NCBI RefSeq assembly: GCF_009799805.1
Contig: NZ_CP047050.1
Span: 1,254,001-1,318,000, forward strand
Length of the DNA stretch: 64,000 bases
Direction of reading: 5' to 3'
DNA from: Myroides phaeus
GTDB taxonomy: Bacteria; Bacteroidota; Bacteroidia; Flavobacteriales; Flavobacteriaceae
The notes under the pieces are model-generated. The model saw only the letters and a program-made list of their open reading frames with translations, did no database searches and was not told the DNA's origin. The position numbers and the translations under genes are program-made. How positions within the stretch are numbered: the first letter of the stretch is position 1; every line of letters starts with the position of its first letter. Of this stretch, positions 45,541 through 53,474 are shown one piece after another.

Positions 45541-46071
45541 AAATGCGTGTAATTGTAATATTTAAGTGTTTACGAAGATAAGTAAATCAATGTGGATAGC
45601 GAAGTAGAATGTGTGGTTAATCGTGTAGAGTAGCGGTTGTGAATGAAATTGTAAGGACTAACGTTTAGCAATCACTATAGTATACCGCCAAAGAAAAGTA
45701 ATACTGTGAGAATTTCCTGTGAAAATGAATGATGATAAACTATTAAGGTTGTTTTTAATTAATCATAGCTTAGGTGCTTGTATATCTATTGTGTATTCTA
45801 TGTAAAGTGCTTGTAAAGTTTCACATAGTTTTTATACATTGACTATACAAGGAGTATACATACACTATACATACACTCAAAATAAAACAACACAAAGAGT
45901 GTTATATCCTTAGAAGAATATGGCTGATAAATGAATATTGATAAGTATTAAATTGTGGTTTTACACCTGAAGAAGAAAGTCAAAATACAGTTGAATAAGT
46001 CTTTTGATGTCTGAAGTAAAATGTTTGTTATTTTGATTAGTAACAGACTTTATTCAATTATAAATAAAAGG
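45541..46071. other. 531-bp intergenic region
   Basis: No gene, RNA or terminator is supported here. It is AT-rich and contains the four-unit 11-bp tandem repeat at 45833-45876. Both flanking genes are on the minus strand, so it contains the promoter for the HAD-phosphatase unit, though no clear consensus element is seen. Confidence 0.5.
45833..45876. repeat. Four tandem 11-bp units (TATACA type)
   Basis: Units TATACATTGAC, TATACAAGGAG, TATACATACAC and TATACATACAC follow without gaps; TATACA recurs every 11 bp, one helical turn. This could be a cluster of protein-binding half-sites or a simple short tandem repeat. It lies about 290-340 bp upstream of the HAD-phosphatase start. Confidence 0.8.
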
Positions 46072-46836
46072 TTATTTAAAGCAAACGGGAATTATTTCTC
46101 CATCTGCTAAACAATATTTTTCAATTTCTTGTTTAGATAGTGTTTTGGTGTAATCAACCTCTTTGACATTAAATCCGATTTTACGCAATTTGTCAAAGTA
46201 ATCTCTACCATAAATACGAACGTGGTCATATTGTCCAAAGATTAATGTACGTTCTTTAGGGTCGGTGATAGAGTCGTCTTGGAATGTCTCTTGGCGATTT
46301 AGATCCTGTGGAATTTGGAAAATACCCATTCCACCTGGTTTTAGAATGCGGTATAGCTCTTGCATTGCTTTTGTGTCGTCAGGGATATGTTCCAATACGT
46401 GATTACACAAAATTATATCAAAGCTATTGTCTTCAAAAGGCAAGTTGCATATATCAGCCTTTACATCAGCTAAAGGCGATTCTAAATCAGTTGTAGTATA
46501 TTCTAAATTAGCTTGTTTTCTGAACCTTTTGTAGAAAGCTTGTTCAGGAGCAAAGTGCAGTACTTTTTTAGGGGTACTAAAGAAGTCTGTTTCATTTTTT
46601 AAATAAAGCCAAAGCAGGCGATGTCTTTCTAAAGACAAGGTACTTGGCGATAAAACATTGTTTCGCTGTTTAGCGTACCCATAAGGTAAAAAACTTTTAA
46701 AACTCTTTCCGTCAATAGGGTCCGTATACGTATCACCCTTTAAAGAAAAGGCAATAATAGGGCGAACAAGGTAGCTCAACCGAATTAAAATCGGTCGAGG
46801 CACAGTGTTCAATATTGTTTTGAAAAGTTTTTTCAT
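46072..46836 (-). CDS. Class I SAM-dependent methyltransferase
   Basis: 254-residue protein with a Methyltransf_11-type domain (about 100-215). Motifs are KKVLHFAPEQAF in the SAM-loop position, LPFEDNSFDIILCNHVLEHIPDD (motifs II/III) and LYRILKPGGMGIFQIP. The N-terminal 35 residues are basic and weakly hydrophobic. Methyl acceptor unknown; similar proteins in Bacteroidetes are often linked to glycan or lipid modification (inference). It lies 14 bp downstream of map, so likely cotranscribed. Confidence 0.85.
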   Translation of the reverse strand: MKKLFKTILNTVPRPILIRLSYLVRPIIAFSLKGDTYTDPIDGKSFKSFLPYGYAKQRNNVLSPSTLSLERHRLLWLYLKNETDFFSTPKKVLHFAPEQAFYKRFRKQANLEYTTTDLESPLADVKADICNLPFEDNSFDIILCNHVLEHIPDDTKAMQELYRILKPGGMGIFQIPQDLNRQETFQDDSITDPKERTLIFGQYDHVRIYGRDYFDKLRKIGFNVKEVDYTKTLSKQEIEKYCLADGEIIPVCFK

Positions 46837-46850
46837 AAAGGAAAAACGAA

Positions 46851-47669
46851 TTATAAAACTAAAGGATTAGCTCTAAATTCATCTTCTTCATTACTTTCGA
46901 TACCTAAAGCTTGGTAGATGTATTTGAAAGTAGAAAGTAATTCTGGTTTACCATTAACAAGAGCTACATCGTGTTCAAAGTGAGCAGATGGTTTTCCGTC
47001 ACGAGTAACGATAGTCCATCCATCATTTAATTGTTTGATGTTTCTTGTACCTAAGTTGATCATAGGCTCAATAGCTACCACCATTCCTTCTACAAATTTC
47101 TTACCTCTTCCTGGTTTACCGTAGTTAGGCATTTCAGGGTCTTCGTGCATTTTGCGTCCAACACCGTGTCCTACTAATTCGCGAACAACAGTATATCCTT
47201 CAGCTTCACAAAAACGTTGAATAGCACTACCAACATCTTCTACGCGATTTCCAATGCGGAATTCACGAATACCTACATATAGCGATTCTTTTGTAATTTG
47301 TAATAACTTTTTAGTCTCAGCAGCAACTTCACCTACTTCAAAAGTATAAGCGTGGTCACCGTAGAAACCATTCATTACAGTACCACAGTCAATAGAAACG
47401 ATATCACCATCTTCTAAAGGTCTGTTTGTTGGTAAACCGTGAACGATTTGTTCGTTTACACTTGTTAAAATAGAAGAAGGACATCCGTAAAGACCTTTAA
47501 ATCCTGGTACAGCACCGTGATCTCTAATATATTCTTCTGCTTTTTTATCTAATTCTAAAGTCGTTACTCCTGGCTTTAGTTCTGTTGTAAGCATACCCAA
47601 TGTTTTGGAAACAAGAAGGGCACTTTGTCTCATCAACTCAATTTCTTCTGGAGTTTTTGGAATGATCAT
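46851..47669 (-). CDS. map: Methionine aminopeptidase, type I
   Basis: Removes the initiator methionine from nascent proteins. 272 residues, cytoplasmic metalloenzyme. Metal ligands are visible: DGDIVSIDCGTVMNGFYGDHAYTF (two Asp), GHGVGRKMHEDPEMPN (His), IEPMINLG (Glu) and FEHDVALVNG (Glu). Length is about 20 residues above the minimal type Ia enzyme because of a short C-terminal extension. It is upstream of the methyltransferase gene. Confidence 0.96.
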   Translation of the reverse strand: MIIPKTPEEIELMRQSALLVSKTLGMLTTELKPGVTTLELDKKAEEYIRDHGAVPGFKGLYGCPSSILTSVNEQIVHGLPTNRPLEDGDIVSIDCGTVMNGFYGDHAYTFEVGEVAAETKKLLQITKESLYVGIREFRIGNRVEDVGSAIQRFCEAEGYTVVRELVGHGVGRKMHEDPEMPNYGKPGRGKKFVEGMVVAIEPMINLGTRNIKQLNDGWTIVTRDGKPSAHFEHDVALVNGKPELLSTFKYIYQALGIESNEEDEFRANPLVL

Positions 47670-47829
47670 ACTTTAAATTTTTAAGTGGTACAAAATTACG
47701 CTATTGGAACGAATGAAAAAAATTAATAGAATTTGTTTTTTCTTGGACAATCAAATAGAAATACTTTAACTTAGCCTATTAGATGTTTTTAATTGTAAAA
47801 ATTTGATTTTTAATACACAGTAATTTATT

Positions 47830-49101
47830 ATGAAATATTCGTCGGCTCTTGAGGCTGCTAAGCTTGTCAAATCAGGAGATAGAATTTATGTACACTCAGT
47901 AGCTTGTACTCCTAACCATTTGATCGATGCTATTGTAGCACGAGCGTCAGAACTTCGAAATGTAGAGTTTTGTCATATTCACACTTTAGGAAATGCACCT
48001 TATGCTGATCCAAGTTTAAAAGATAGTTTTAGAGTTAATTCTTTTTTTATTGGTGGAAATGTTCGCCATACAATTAAAGCAGGAAATGGAACATATACTC
48101 CTGTTTTTTTAAGTGAACTACCTGGTTTATTTAGAAAGGGATTAGTACCATTAGATATTGTTTTAATTCAAGTTTCAGCACCAGATGAACACGGTTTTTG
48201 TTCGCTTGGGGCCTCAGTAGAAGCTACACCTGCTGCTATTGAAAATGCGAAAATTGTTATTGCTCAAGTGAATAGTTTTATGCCAAGAACATTTGGTGAT
48301 AGTACGATTCACATTTCTAATATTGATGTTTTAGTAGAACATAATACCCCAATATTGACAGAATATTCTGTGAATATTAGTGAAGAAGAGGATAAGATTG
48401 GAAAGTATATTGCTGAGTTAATTGAAGACGGTAGTACGTTGCAAATGGGGATAGGTAATATTCCTGAGGCAGTATTACAGAAATTGAAAAATCACAAACA
48501 CTTAGGTTTACATACAGAGATGTTTGCAGATGGAGTTATTGATTTGATTGAAGCAGGTGCTTTAGACTGTACGCAAACGGTAGCTAATAAAGGTAGAGCA
48601 GTGTCTACTTTCTTTGTTGGTACAGAGCGTATTTATAAATATATGGATAACAATCCTTTCTTTATAATGAAGGAGTGTTCTTATACGAACGACCCTTTTA
48701 TTATTAGACAAAACCCAAATGTTGTGGCTATTAATTCTGCGGTTGAGATTGACTTAACAGGACAAATTTGTGCTGATTCAATCGGACATAGTTTGTATTC
48801 AGGAGTAGGAGGTCAGGTTGACTTTATGCGTGGTGCAGCTATGAGTCCGGGAGGAAAAGCTATTATTGCGATGTCTGCTACAACTAAAAAAGGAGCGAAT
48901 AAAATTGTTCCGTTCCTAAAAGAAGGAGCAGGAGTAGTTACTTCACGAGCACACGCACAATATATAGTAACTGAATTTGGAGTTGCTGATTTACAAGGGA
49001 AGTCAATTGACCAACGTGTTGAGGCATTAGCTAATATTGCACATCCAAATTTTAGAGAAGAAATTGTACGTGAGTATTACAACCGAACGTTGAGCAAATA
49101 G
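47830..49101 (+). CDS. Acetyl-CoA hydrolase/transferase family (4-hydroxybutyrate/butyrate CoA-transferase-like)
   Basis: CoA-transferase of 423 residues with two domains. Recognised blocks: VSAPDEHGFCSLGASVEA, LQMGIGNIPEAVLQ, and the catalytic-Glu motif LHTEMFADGVIDLI (about 228-240). In the C-domain there are SGVGGQVDFMRGAAMSPGGKAIIAM and VTEFGVADLQGKS. It shuttles CoA between acetyl-CoA and short-chain acids such as acetate, butyrate or 4-hydroxybutyrate; the true pair is not decidable. Single gene with terminator behind. Confidence 0.92.
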   Translation: MKYSSALEAAKLVKSGDRIYVHSVACTPNHLIDAIVARASELRNVEFCHIHTLGNAPYADPSLKDSFRVNSFFIGGNVRHTIKAGNGTYTPVFLSELPGLFRKGLVPLDIVLIQVSAPDEHGFCSLGASVEATPAAIENAKIVIAQVNSFMPRTFGDSTIHISNIDVLVEHNTPILTEYSVNISEEEDKIGKYIAELIEDGSTLQMGIGNIPEAVLQKLKNHKHLGLHTEMFADGVIDLIEAGALDCTQTVANKGRAVSTFFVGTERIYKYMDNNPFFIMKECSYTNDPFIIRQNPNVVAINSAVEIDLTGQICADSIGHSLYSGVGGQVDFMRGAAMSPGGKAIIAMSATTKKGANKIVPFLKEGAGVVTSRAHAQYIVTEFGVADLQGKSIDQRVEALANIAHPNFREEIVREYYNRTLSK

Positions 49102-49115
49102 AAAGTTTATAAAAT

Positions 49116-49147
49116 AAAAATAGCCACAGTAATGTGGCTATTTTTGT
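49116..49147. terminator. Bidirectional terminator
   Basis: Stem AAAAATAGCCACA with its complement and a GTAA loop, between the convergent CoA-transferase and gpmI. Confidence 0.88.
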
Positions 49148-49161
49148 TTATGAGTAATTCA

Positions 49162-50679
49162 TTATACTAATGAATGTCTTGTCATTTCTTCTGGTTGAGG
49201 TACTCCCATCAACTTTAAGATAGTTGGCGCTAAGTCACCAAGTACACCGTGATTAACTTCTTTAATGTCTTTATCAACAATAATGATTGGCACCGGATTA
49301 GTAGTATGCGCTGTGTTTGGCGTACCATCAGGGTTAATCATTGTTTCACAGTTTCCGTGGTCAGCTAAGATAATAGTAGTGTAATTGTTTTCTAAAGCAG
49401 TTGTAACCACTTCTTTTACACATTCGTCTACAGCCTCACACGCTTTGATAGCAGCAGACATCACACCTGTATGTCCTACCATATCACCATTAGCAAAGTT
49501 TAAACACACAAAATCAACATCACCTTTTTTCAATTCAGGAACAAGAGCGTCTTTTAAATCATAAGCACTCATTTCTGGTTTAAGGTCATAAGTTGCTACT
49601 TTTGGAGAAGGGCAAAGTAATCTTGTTTCTCCTTCAAAAGGTACTTCACGGCCTCCTGAGAAGAAGAAAGTAACGTGTGGGTATTTTTCTGTTTCTGCAA
49701 TACGGATTTGTTTTTTACCGTGTTTTTCCAGAACCTCTCCTAAAGTATTTGTGATATTATCTTTGTCGTAAACAACGTGGATATTGTTAAACGTATCATC
49801 ATAATTTGTCAAGGTAACAAAGTACAATGGTAGTTTCTTCATATTGTATTCAGCATTGTCTTCTTGTGAAAGAACGTGAGTTAATTCGCGACCTCTATCT
49901 GTACGGAAGTTGAAGAAGATAACCACATCATCAGCCTGAATTGTAGCCAATGGTTTATCGTTTCCATCTACCATAATGATTGGTTCAATGAACTCATCCG
50001 TAATATTATTAGCGTAGCTTTCCTCTAAACTTTTTACAGCATTCGTAGAATGAACACCAGTTCCGTTTACTAATAAGTGGTATGCTTTAGCAACGCGTTC
50101 CCATCTCTTATCTCTGTCCATTGCGTAGTAACGTCCAACGACAGAAGCTAATTTAGCATTAGAAGTTTGTAAATGGTTTTCTAATTGTTGCACGTGTTTG
50201 ATACCAGATTTAGGGTCAACATCACGTCCGTCAGTAAATGCGTGTACAAAAATGTCTTTTACTCCCGCATTGTTAGCAGCATCTACTAAACCATATAAAT
50301 GCTTTTCGTGTGAGTGAACACCACCGTCAGAAAGTAATCCTAAGAAGTGAACTTTCTTGTTGTTTTGTTTCGCGTATTCAAAAGCGTTTTTTAAAGCAGG
50401 TTCATTAGCAATAGTACCACTTTCCACAGCCATATTAATCTTCACTAAGTCTTGGTAAACAATTCTACCAGCACCTAAGTTCATATGTCCAACTTCAGAA
50501 TTACCCATTTGACCTGCAGGAAGTCCAACGTTGAGTCCGTCAGTTAAAACATAAGTATTAGGATATTGTGTATATAAGCTGTCTATAAAAGGAGTCTGTG
50601 CGTGTTCGATGGCAGAAACTTTAGGGTCTTGTGTTTGTCCCCAACCATCCAAAATCATTAAAATAACTTTTTTATTCAT
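49162..50679 (-). CDS. gpmI: Cofactor-independent (2,3-bisphosphoglycerate-independent) phosphoglycerate mutase
   Basis: Glycolytic interconversion of 3- and 2-phosphoglycerate. 505 residues from the ATG at 50677-50679 (MNKKVILMILDGWG); the upstream frame begins with a TTG and adds 12 unlike residues. Alkaline-phosphatase-superfamily metal ligands: LDGWG, catalytic Ser in GQMGNSEVGHMN, AFTDGRDVDP, NFRTDRGRE, NFANGDMVGHTG and LADHGNCE. Normal length and intact. Confidence 0.97.
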   Translation of the reverse strand: MNKKVILMILDGWGQTQDPKVSAIEHAQTPFIDSLYTQYPNTYVLTDGLNVGLPAGQMGNSEVGHMNLGAGRIVYQDLVKINMAVESGTIANEPALKNAFEYAKQNNKKVHFLGLLSDGGVHSHEKHLYGLVDAANNAGVKDIFVHAFTDGRDVDPKSGIKHVQQLENHLQTSNAKLASVVGRYYAMDRDKRWERVAKAYHLLVNGTGVHSTNAVKSLEESYANNITDEFIEPIIMVDGNDKPLATIQADDVVIFFNFRTDRGRELTHVLSQEDNAEYNMKKLPLYFVTLTNYDDTFNNIHVVYDKDNITNTLGEVLEKHGKKQIRIAETEKYPHVTFFFSGGREVPFEGETRLLCPSPKVATYDLKPEMSAYDLKDALVPELKKGDVDFVCLNFANGDMVGHTGVMSAAIKACEAVDECVKEVVTTALENNYTTIILADHGNCETMINPDGTPNTAHTTNPVPIIIVDKDIKEVNHGVLGDLAPTILKLMGVPQPEEMTRHSLV

Positions 50680-50870
50680 GATAAAAATATTTAATATTTG
50701 AGTTGTGTAAGACAAATTTACGCATACTTCTGCGAAATCTTAAAAATTAACTTTTAAAAAATGACGAATTGCACGATAATTGTTTAAAAGAATGTATGGA
50801 TAGATAATTATTTTTTCTATTTTTACAATTCTTAAAAATGAATGTGAAATACTATTAATGAACAGGTTAA

Positions 50871-51605
50871 ATGAAAAATAAGACGTTTTATTGCAGTTTG
50901 ATTGCAATTATGCTATGTGGGAATTTTGTAGGAAGTAGTACTTTGAATGCCGCAAAAAGTAAAAGTGATAATTTAACATATAAGATTGAAGAAACGAAAG
51001 AATCGAGTTTTGAAACGAAGGCAAGTTCTTTATTTTCAAACTTAGATTTAAAAGGATTTGATGCTCCTTCTCAAAACGTTTTTACAAAAGCGTTGAAAGG
51101 ATATTATAAGTTAGCAGAATCAGGAAAAATACAGAATGAGAAGTTGACAATTGTAGACTTTAGTCTTTCGTCTTCTGTTCCTCGTTTATGGGTTATTGAT
51201 TTAAAAGAAAATGCAGTTGTGTTACAATCGTATGTTGCACACGGTAAAAAGACTGGTGATGAGTTTGCTACTACATTTTCAAATAGAGAGAATTCCCATA
51301 TGAGTAGCCTTGGTTTTTATACGACAGGAGAAACATATAGTGGTAGAAATGGTTTTTCACTTCGTTTAGATGGTTTAGAATCTGGAATCAATGATAATGC
51401 ACGTAAGCGCGCAATTGTTATTCACGGTGCAGATTATGCTTCTCGCAAGCTTATTGATGCACAAGGGCGTTTAGGTCGTAGCTACGGTTGTCCTGCAGTA
51501 CCACAAGAGGTAAATAAAGAATTGATTGAGTTAATCAAAGATAAGTCTTGTTTATTCATCTATTATCCAAGTAACGATTATAAAAATCGCTCTAAACTTG
51601 TTTAG
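50871..51605 (+). CDS. Murein L,D-transpeptidase catalytic-domain family protein
   Basis: Exported protein of 244 residues with a signal peptide (to about residue 28, VGSSTLNAA). The C-terminal domain resembles the divergent L,D-transpeptidase family PF13645: VIHGADYASRKLIDAQGRLGRSYGCPAVPQE. It has a conserved His and the catalytic-type Cys in SYGCPA. Probably acts on peptidoglycan or anchors proteins to it. Convergent with a second, classical L,D-transpeptidase across one strong terminator. Confidence 0.87.
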   Translation: MKNKTFYCSLIAIMLCGNFVGSSTLNAAKSKSDNLTYKIEETKESSFETKASSLFSNLDLKGFDAPSQNVFTKALKGYYKLAESGKIQNEKLTIVDFSLSSSVPRLWVIDLKENAVVLQSYVAHGKKTGDEFATTFSNRENSHMSSLGFYTTGETYSGRNGFSLRLDGLESGINDNARKRAIVIHGADYASRKLIDAQGRLGRSYGCPAVPQEVNKELIELIKDKSCLFIYYPSNDYKNRSKLV

Positions 51606-51620
51606 TTAATACTTGTTTAT

Positions 51621-51671
51621 AAACAACAAAGAAGCCCATTGTTCTCTTAGAGCAATGGGCTTCTTTGTTTG
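51621..51671. terminator. Bidirectional terminator, long stem
   Basis: About 20 bp of stem: AAGAAGCCCATTG arms extended by AACAACAA-type flanks, loop of about 7 nt. It lies between two convergent L,D-transpeptidase genes. Confidence 0.88.
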
Positions 51672-51706
51672 TTGTCATTTCTGAAAGGAGTGACGTTAAT
51701 TAGTAA

Positions 51707-53299
51707 TTAATTTAGTTTTTGGTATAAGTTATTATCAAAACCATAAACGTCATTAAACCTCTTTATTTGTCCGTGATTATCTACTTGAATTGTCCAATAT
51801 AATTGGTGAATAGTAATTCCAGCTTTATTAGTAGATATATTTTTCGTTTTTTCAGAGTCAAGAATAGATGTTATTTCATCTTTAGAAATTTCATTTTCTT
51901 GTACATCAAAAATAAACTGAGCTAAATCAAACGGATCTTGAACGCGTACACATCCTGAACTCAAGTTACGAGAAGCTCTGTTAAAGTTTGCTTTGTTTGG
52001 TGTGTCGTGAAGATATACTGCGTGGTTGTTGTCAAACATAAATTTAACTCTACCTAAAGTATTACCTGGACCACCTTTTTGAACATATCTGTATGAGCTT
52101 GCTCTTGACGAATCCCAATTGGAAGGATCAACAGCTTTCCCTGTTTTTTTGTCGTAAATAGTGAAATTTCTACTGCTGAAATAACCTAAGTTACTTACTG
52201 CTTTAGGCACTAAATCATTCTTTAAAATTGTAGGAGGCACTGTCCACGTTGGGTTAAGTACCACTGTTTTCAATACAGAAGAAAGAATAGGTGTTTTTCT
52301 GGCAGTTGTACCAACAATAACTTTGTGTTTCTTGATAGTGTCACCGTGTGTTACAGCTACAAGACTAAAGTCAGTTATATTTATCAGAATATAGTTTTCT
52401 CCTAAATCTCTTGGAAACCATCTCCAACGTTCAAGGTTGGTAACTAATAATTTTTTAACTACTTCTTCTTCGTTGGCAATAACATCTATTGTTTTCTTGT
52501 TAACAGTACCCGTTTCAATTAGCTTGTTGTTCTTTTGAAACTTTTTTAAACCAGCAATAACTTCTTTCGTATTGATATCATTGATGTCTAAACTGTCTGC
52601 ATAGTAATTAAGAAAAGCTAAGTGTTTTTTTAACTTGCTTAAACCGATTACTGTGTCATTTACTTTTGGAGCAGGTGTAGCAGTAATTTGAATAGTGTCT
52701 TTCTTTAAGTCGTAAAAACGAACAAGTTTTCCTCTTAAGTTTTTGTACATACTTGAAGGAGATCTAATGCTGTCAAAGCTCGTGTAAACTTCTTGGTTCT
52801 CTAATGCAATCAGCATTGTAGTGGGAATATTGATTTCTTTTTTGTCAATATCCCAATCGTTGTATAATCTGCGAGGATTTAATACACCGTTGAACAAATT
52901 GTTTATCGCACTATTATATGCTTTAGAATAAAGAAAGTCAGCTTCAATTTTTAAACTATCAGATAAATCAACGTAGCTATTATTTAGCGTAGTAAGTTTG
53001 TCGATTTCTTTCGTTTTTACTTTAATACCATCTAAATAAGATTCGTTTAAAGCTTTCAATAATTGCTCTCTGTTTTCTTTTTCAGACCATCCAATTTTAT
53101 ACTCATTGTCGTGGTAAAATTGTTGTAGGTCTTTAGGAAGATTCGCCAGTTTTAGGGAATCAATGTTGATGGATGTGTCATCGTCAAGTGGGTTAGCGTG
53201 TATAGAATCACTGTACACCACTTGTGTGGCCATCGCATCAAATTTTTTGCAAGACATTAATAAAAATGTTGCTAAAAAACTTAATAATATTTCTCTCAT
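51707..53299 (-). CDS. L,D-transpeptidase, YcbB/LdtD type, lipoprotein
   Basis: Peptidoglycan cross-linking enzyme of 530 residues from the ATG at 53299; the longer frame starts with a TTG. Lipobox FLLMSC follows (Cys16), then the helical scaffold domain. A peptidoglycan-binding segment (EVIAGLKKFQKNNKLIETGT, about 240-260) comes next, then a YkuD catalytic domain. The latter has VYLHDTPNKANFNRASRNLS and the active site SSGCVRVQDPFDLAQF. Length and order match the large YcbB family. It makes 3-3 cross-links that can bypass penicillin-binding proteins (family knowledge). Confidence 0.92.
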   Translation of the reverse strand: MREILLSFLATFLLMSCKKFDAMATQVVYSDSIHANPLDDDTSINIDSLKLANLPKDLQQFYHDNEYKIGWSEKENREQLLKALNESYLDGIKVKTKEIDKLTTLNNSYVDLSDSLKIEADFLYSKAYNSAINNLFNGVLNPRRLYNDWDIDKKEINIPTTMLIALENQEVYTSFDSIRSPSSMYKNLRGKLVRFYDLKKDTIQITATPAPKVNDTVIGLSKLKKHLAFLNYYADSLDINDINTKEVIAGLKKFQKNNKLIETGTVNKKTIDVIANEEEVVKKLLVTNLERWRWFPRDLGENYILINITDFSLVAVTHGDTIKKHKVIVGTTARKTPILSSVLKTVVLNPTWTVPPTILKNDLVPKAVSNLGYFSSRNFTIYDKKTGKAVDPSNWDSSRASSYRYVQKGGPGNTLGRVKFMFDNNHAVYLHDTPNKANFNRASRNLSSGCVRVQDPFDLAQFIFDVQENEISKDEITSILDSEKTKNISTNKAGITIHQLYWTIQVDNHGQIKRFNDVYGFDNNLYQKLN

Positions 53300-53396
53300 A
53301 GCAAAGGATATATCCGGCAAATTTACTTGTTTTTTCAGTGATGTGCTATATTTTGATTTTTTTTTGCTAAAAACAGCTAATTTGTGATTATTATAT

Positions 53397-53433
53397 CCGG
53401 ACTGCTTTCTATTTTAAAACCGGACTACCTTTG
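53397..53433 (+). promoter_or_regulatory. Receptor-gene promoter with direct repeats
   Basis: Two copies of CCGGACT (53397-53403 and 53420-53426) are spaced 23 bp apart, about two helical turns. The second abuts the -7 element TACCTTTG (53426-53433). GC-rich repeats stand out in this AT-rich spacer and look like an operator or activator site for the receptor gene. No known regulator is assigned. Confidence 0.45.
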
Positions 53434-53474
53434 TCGTGTGATATAAAGATAATTTTGCTGAAAATTATATTAAA

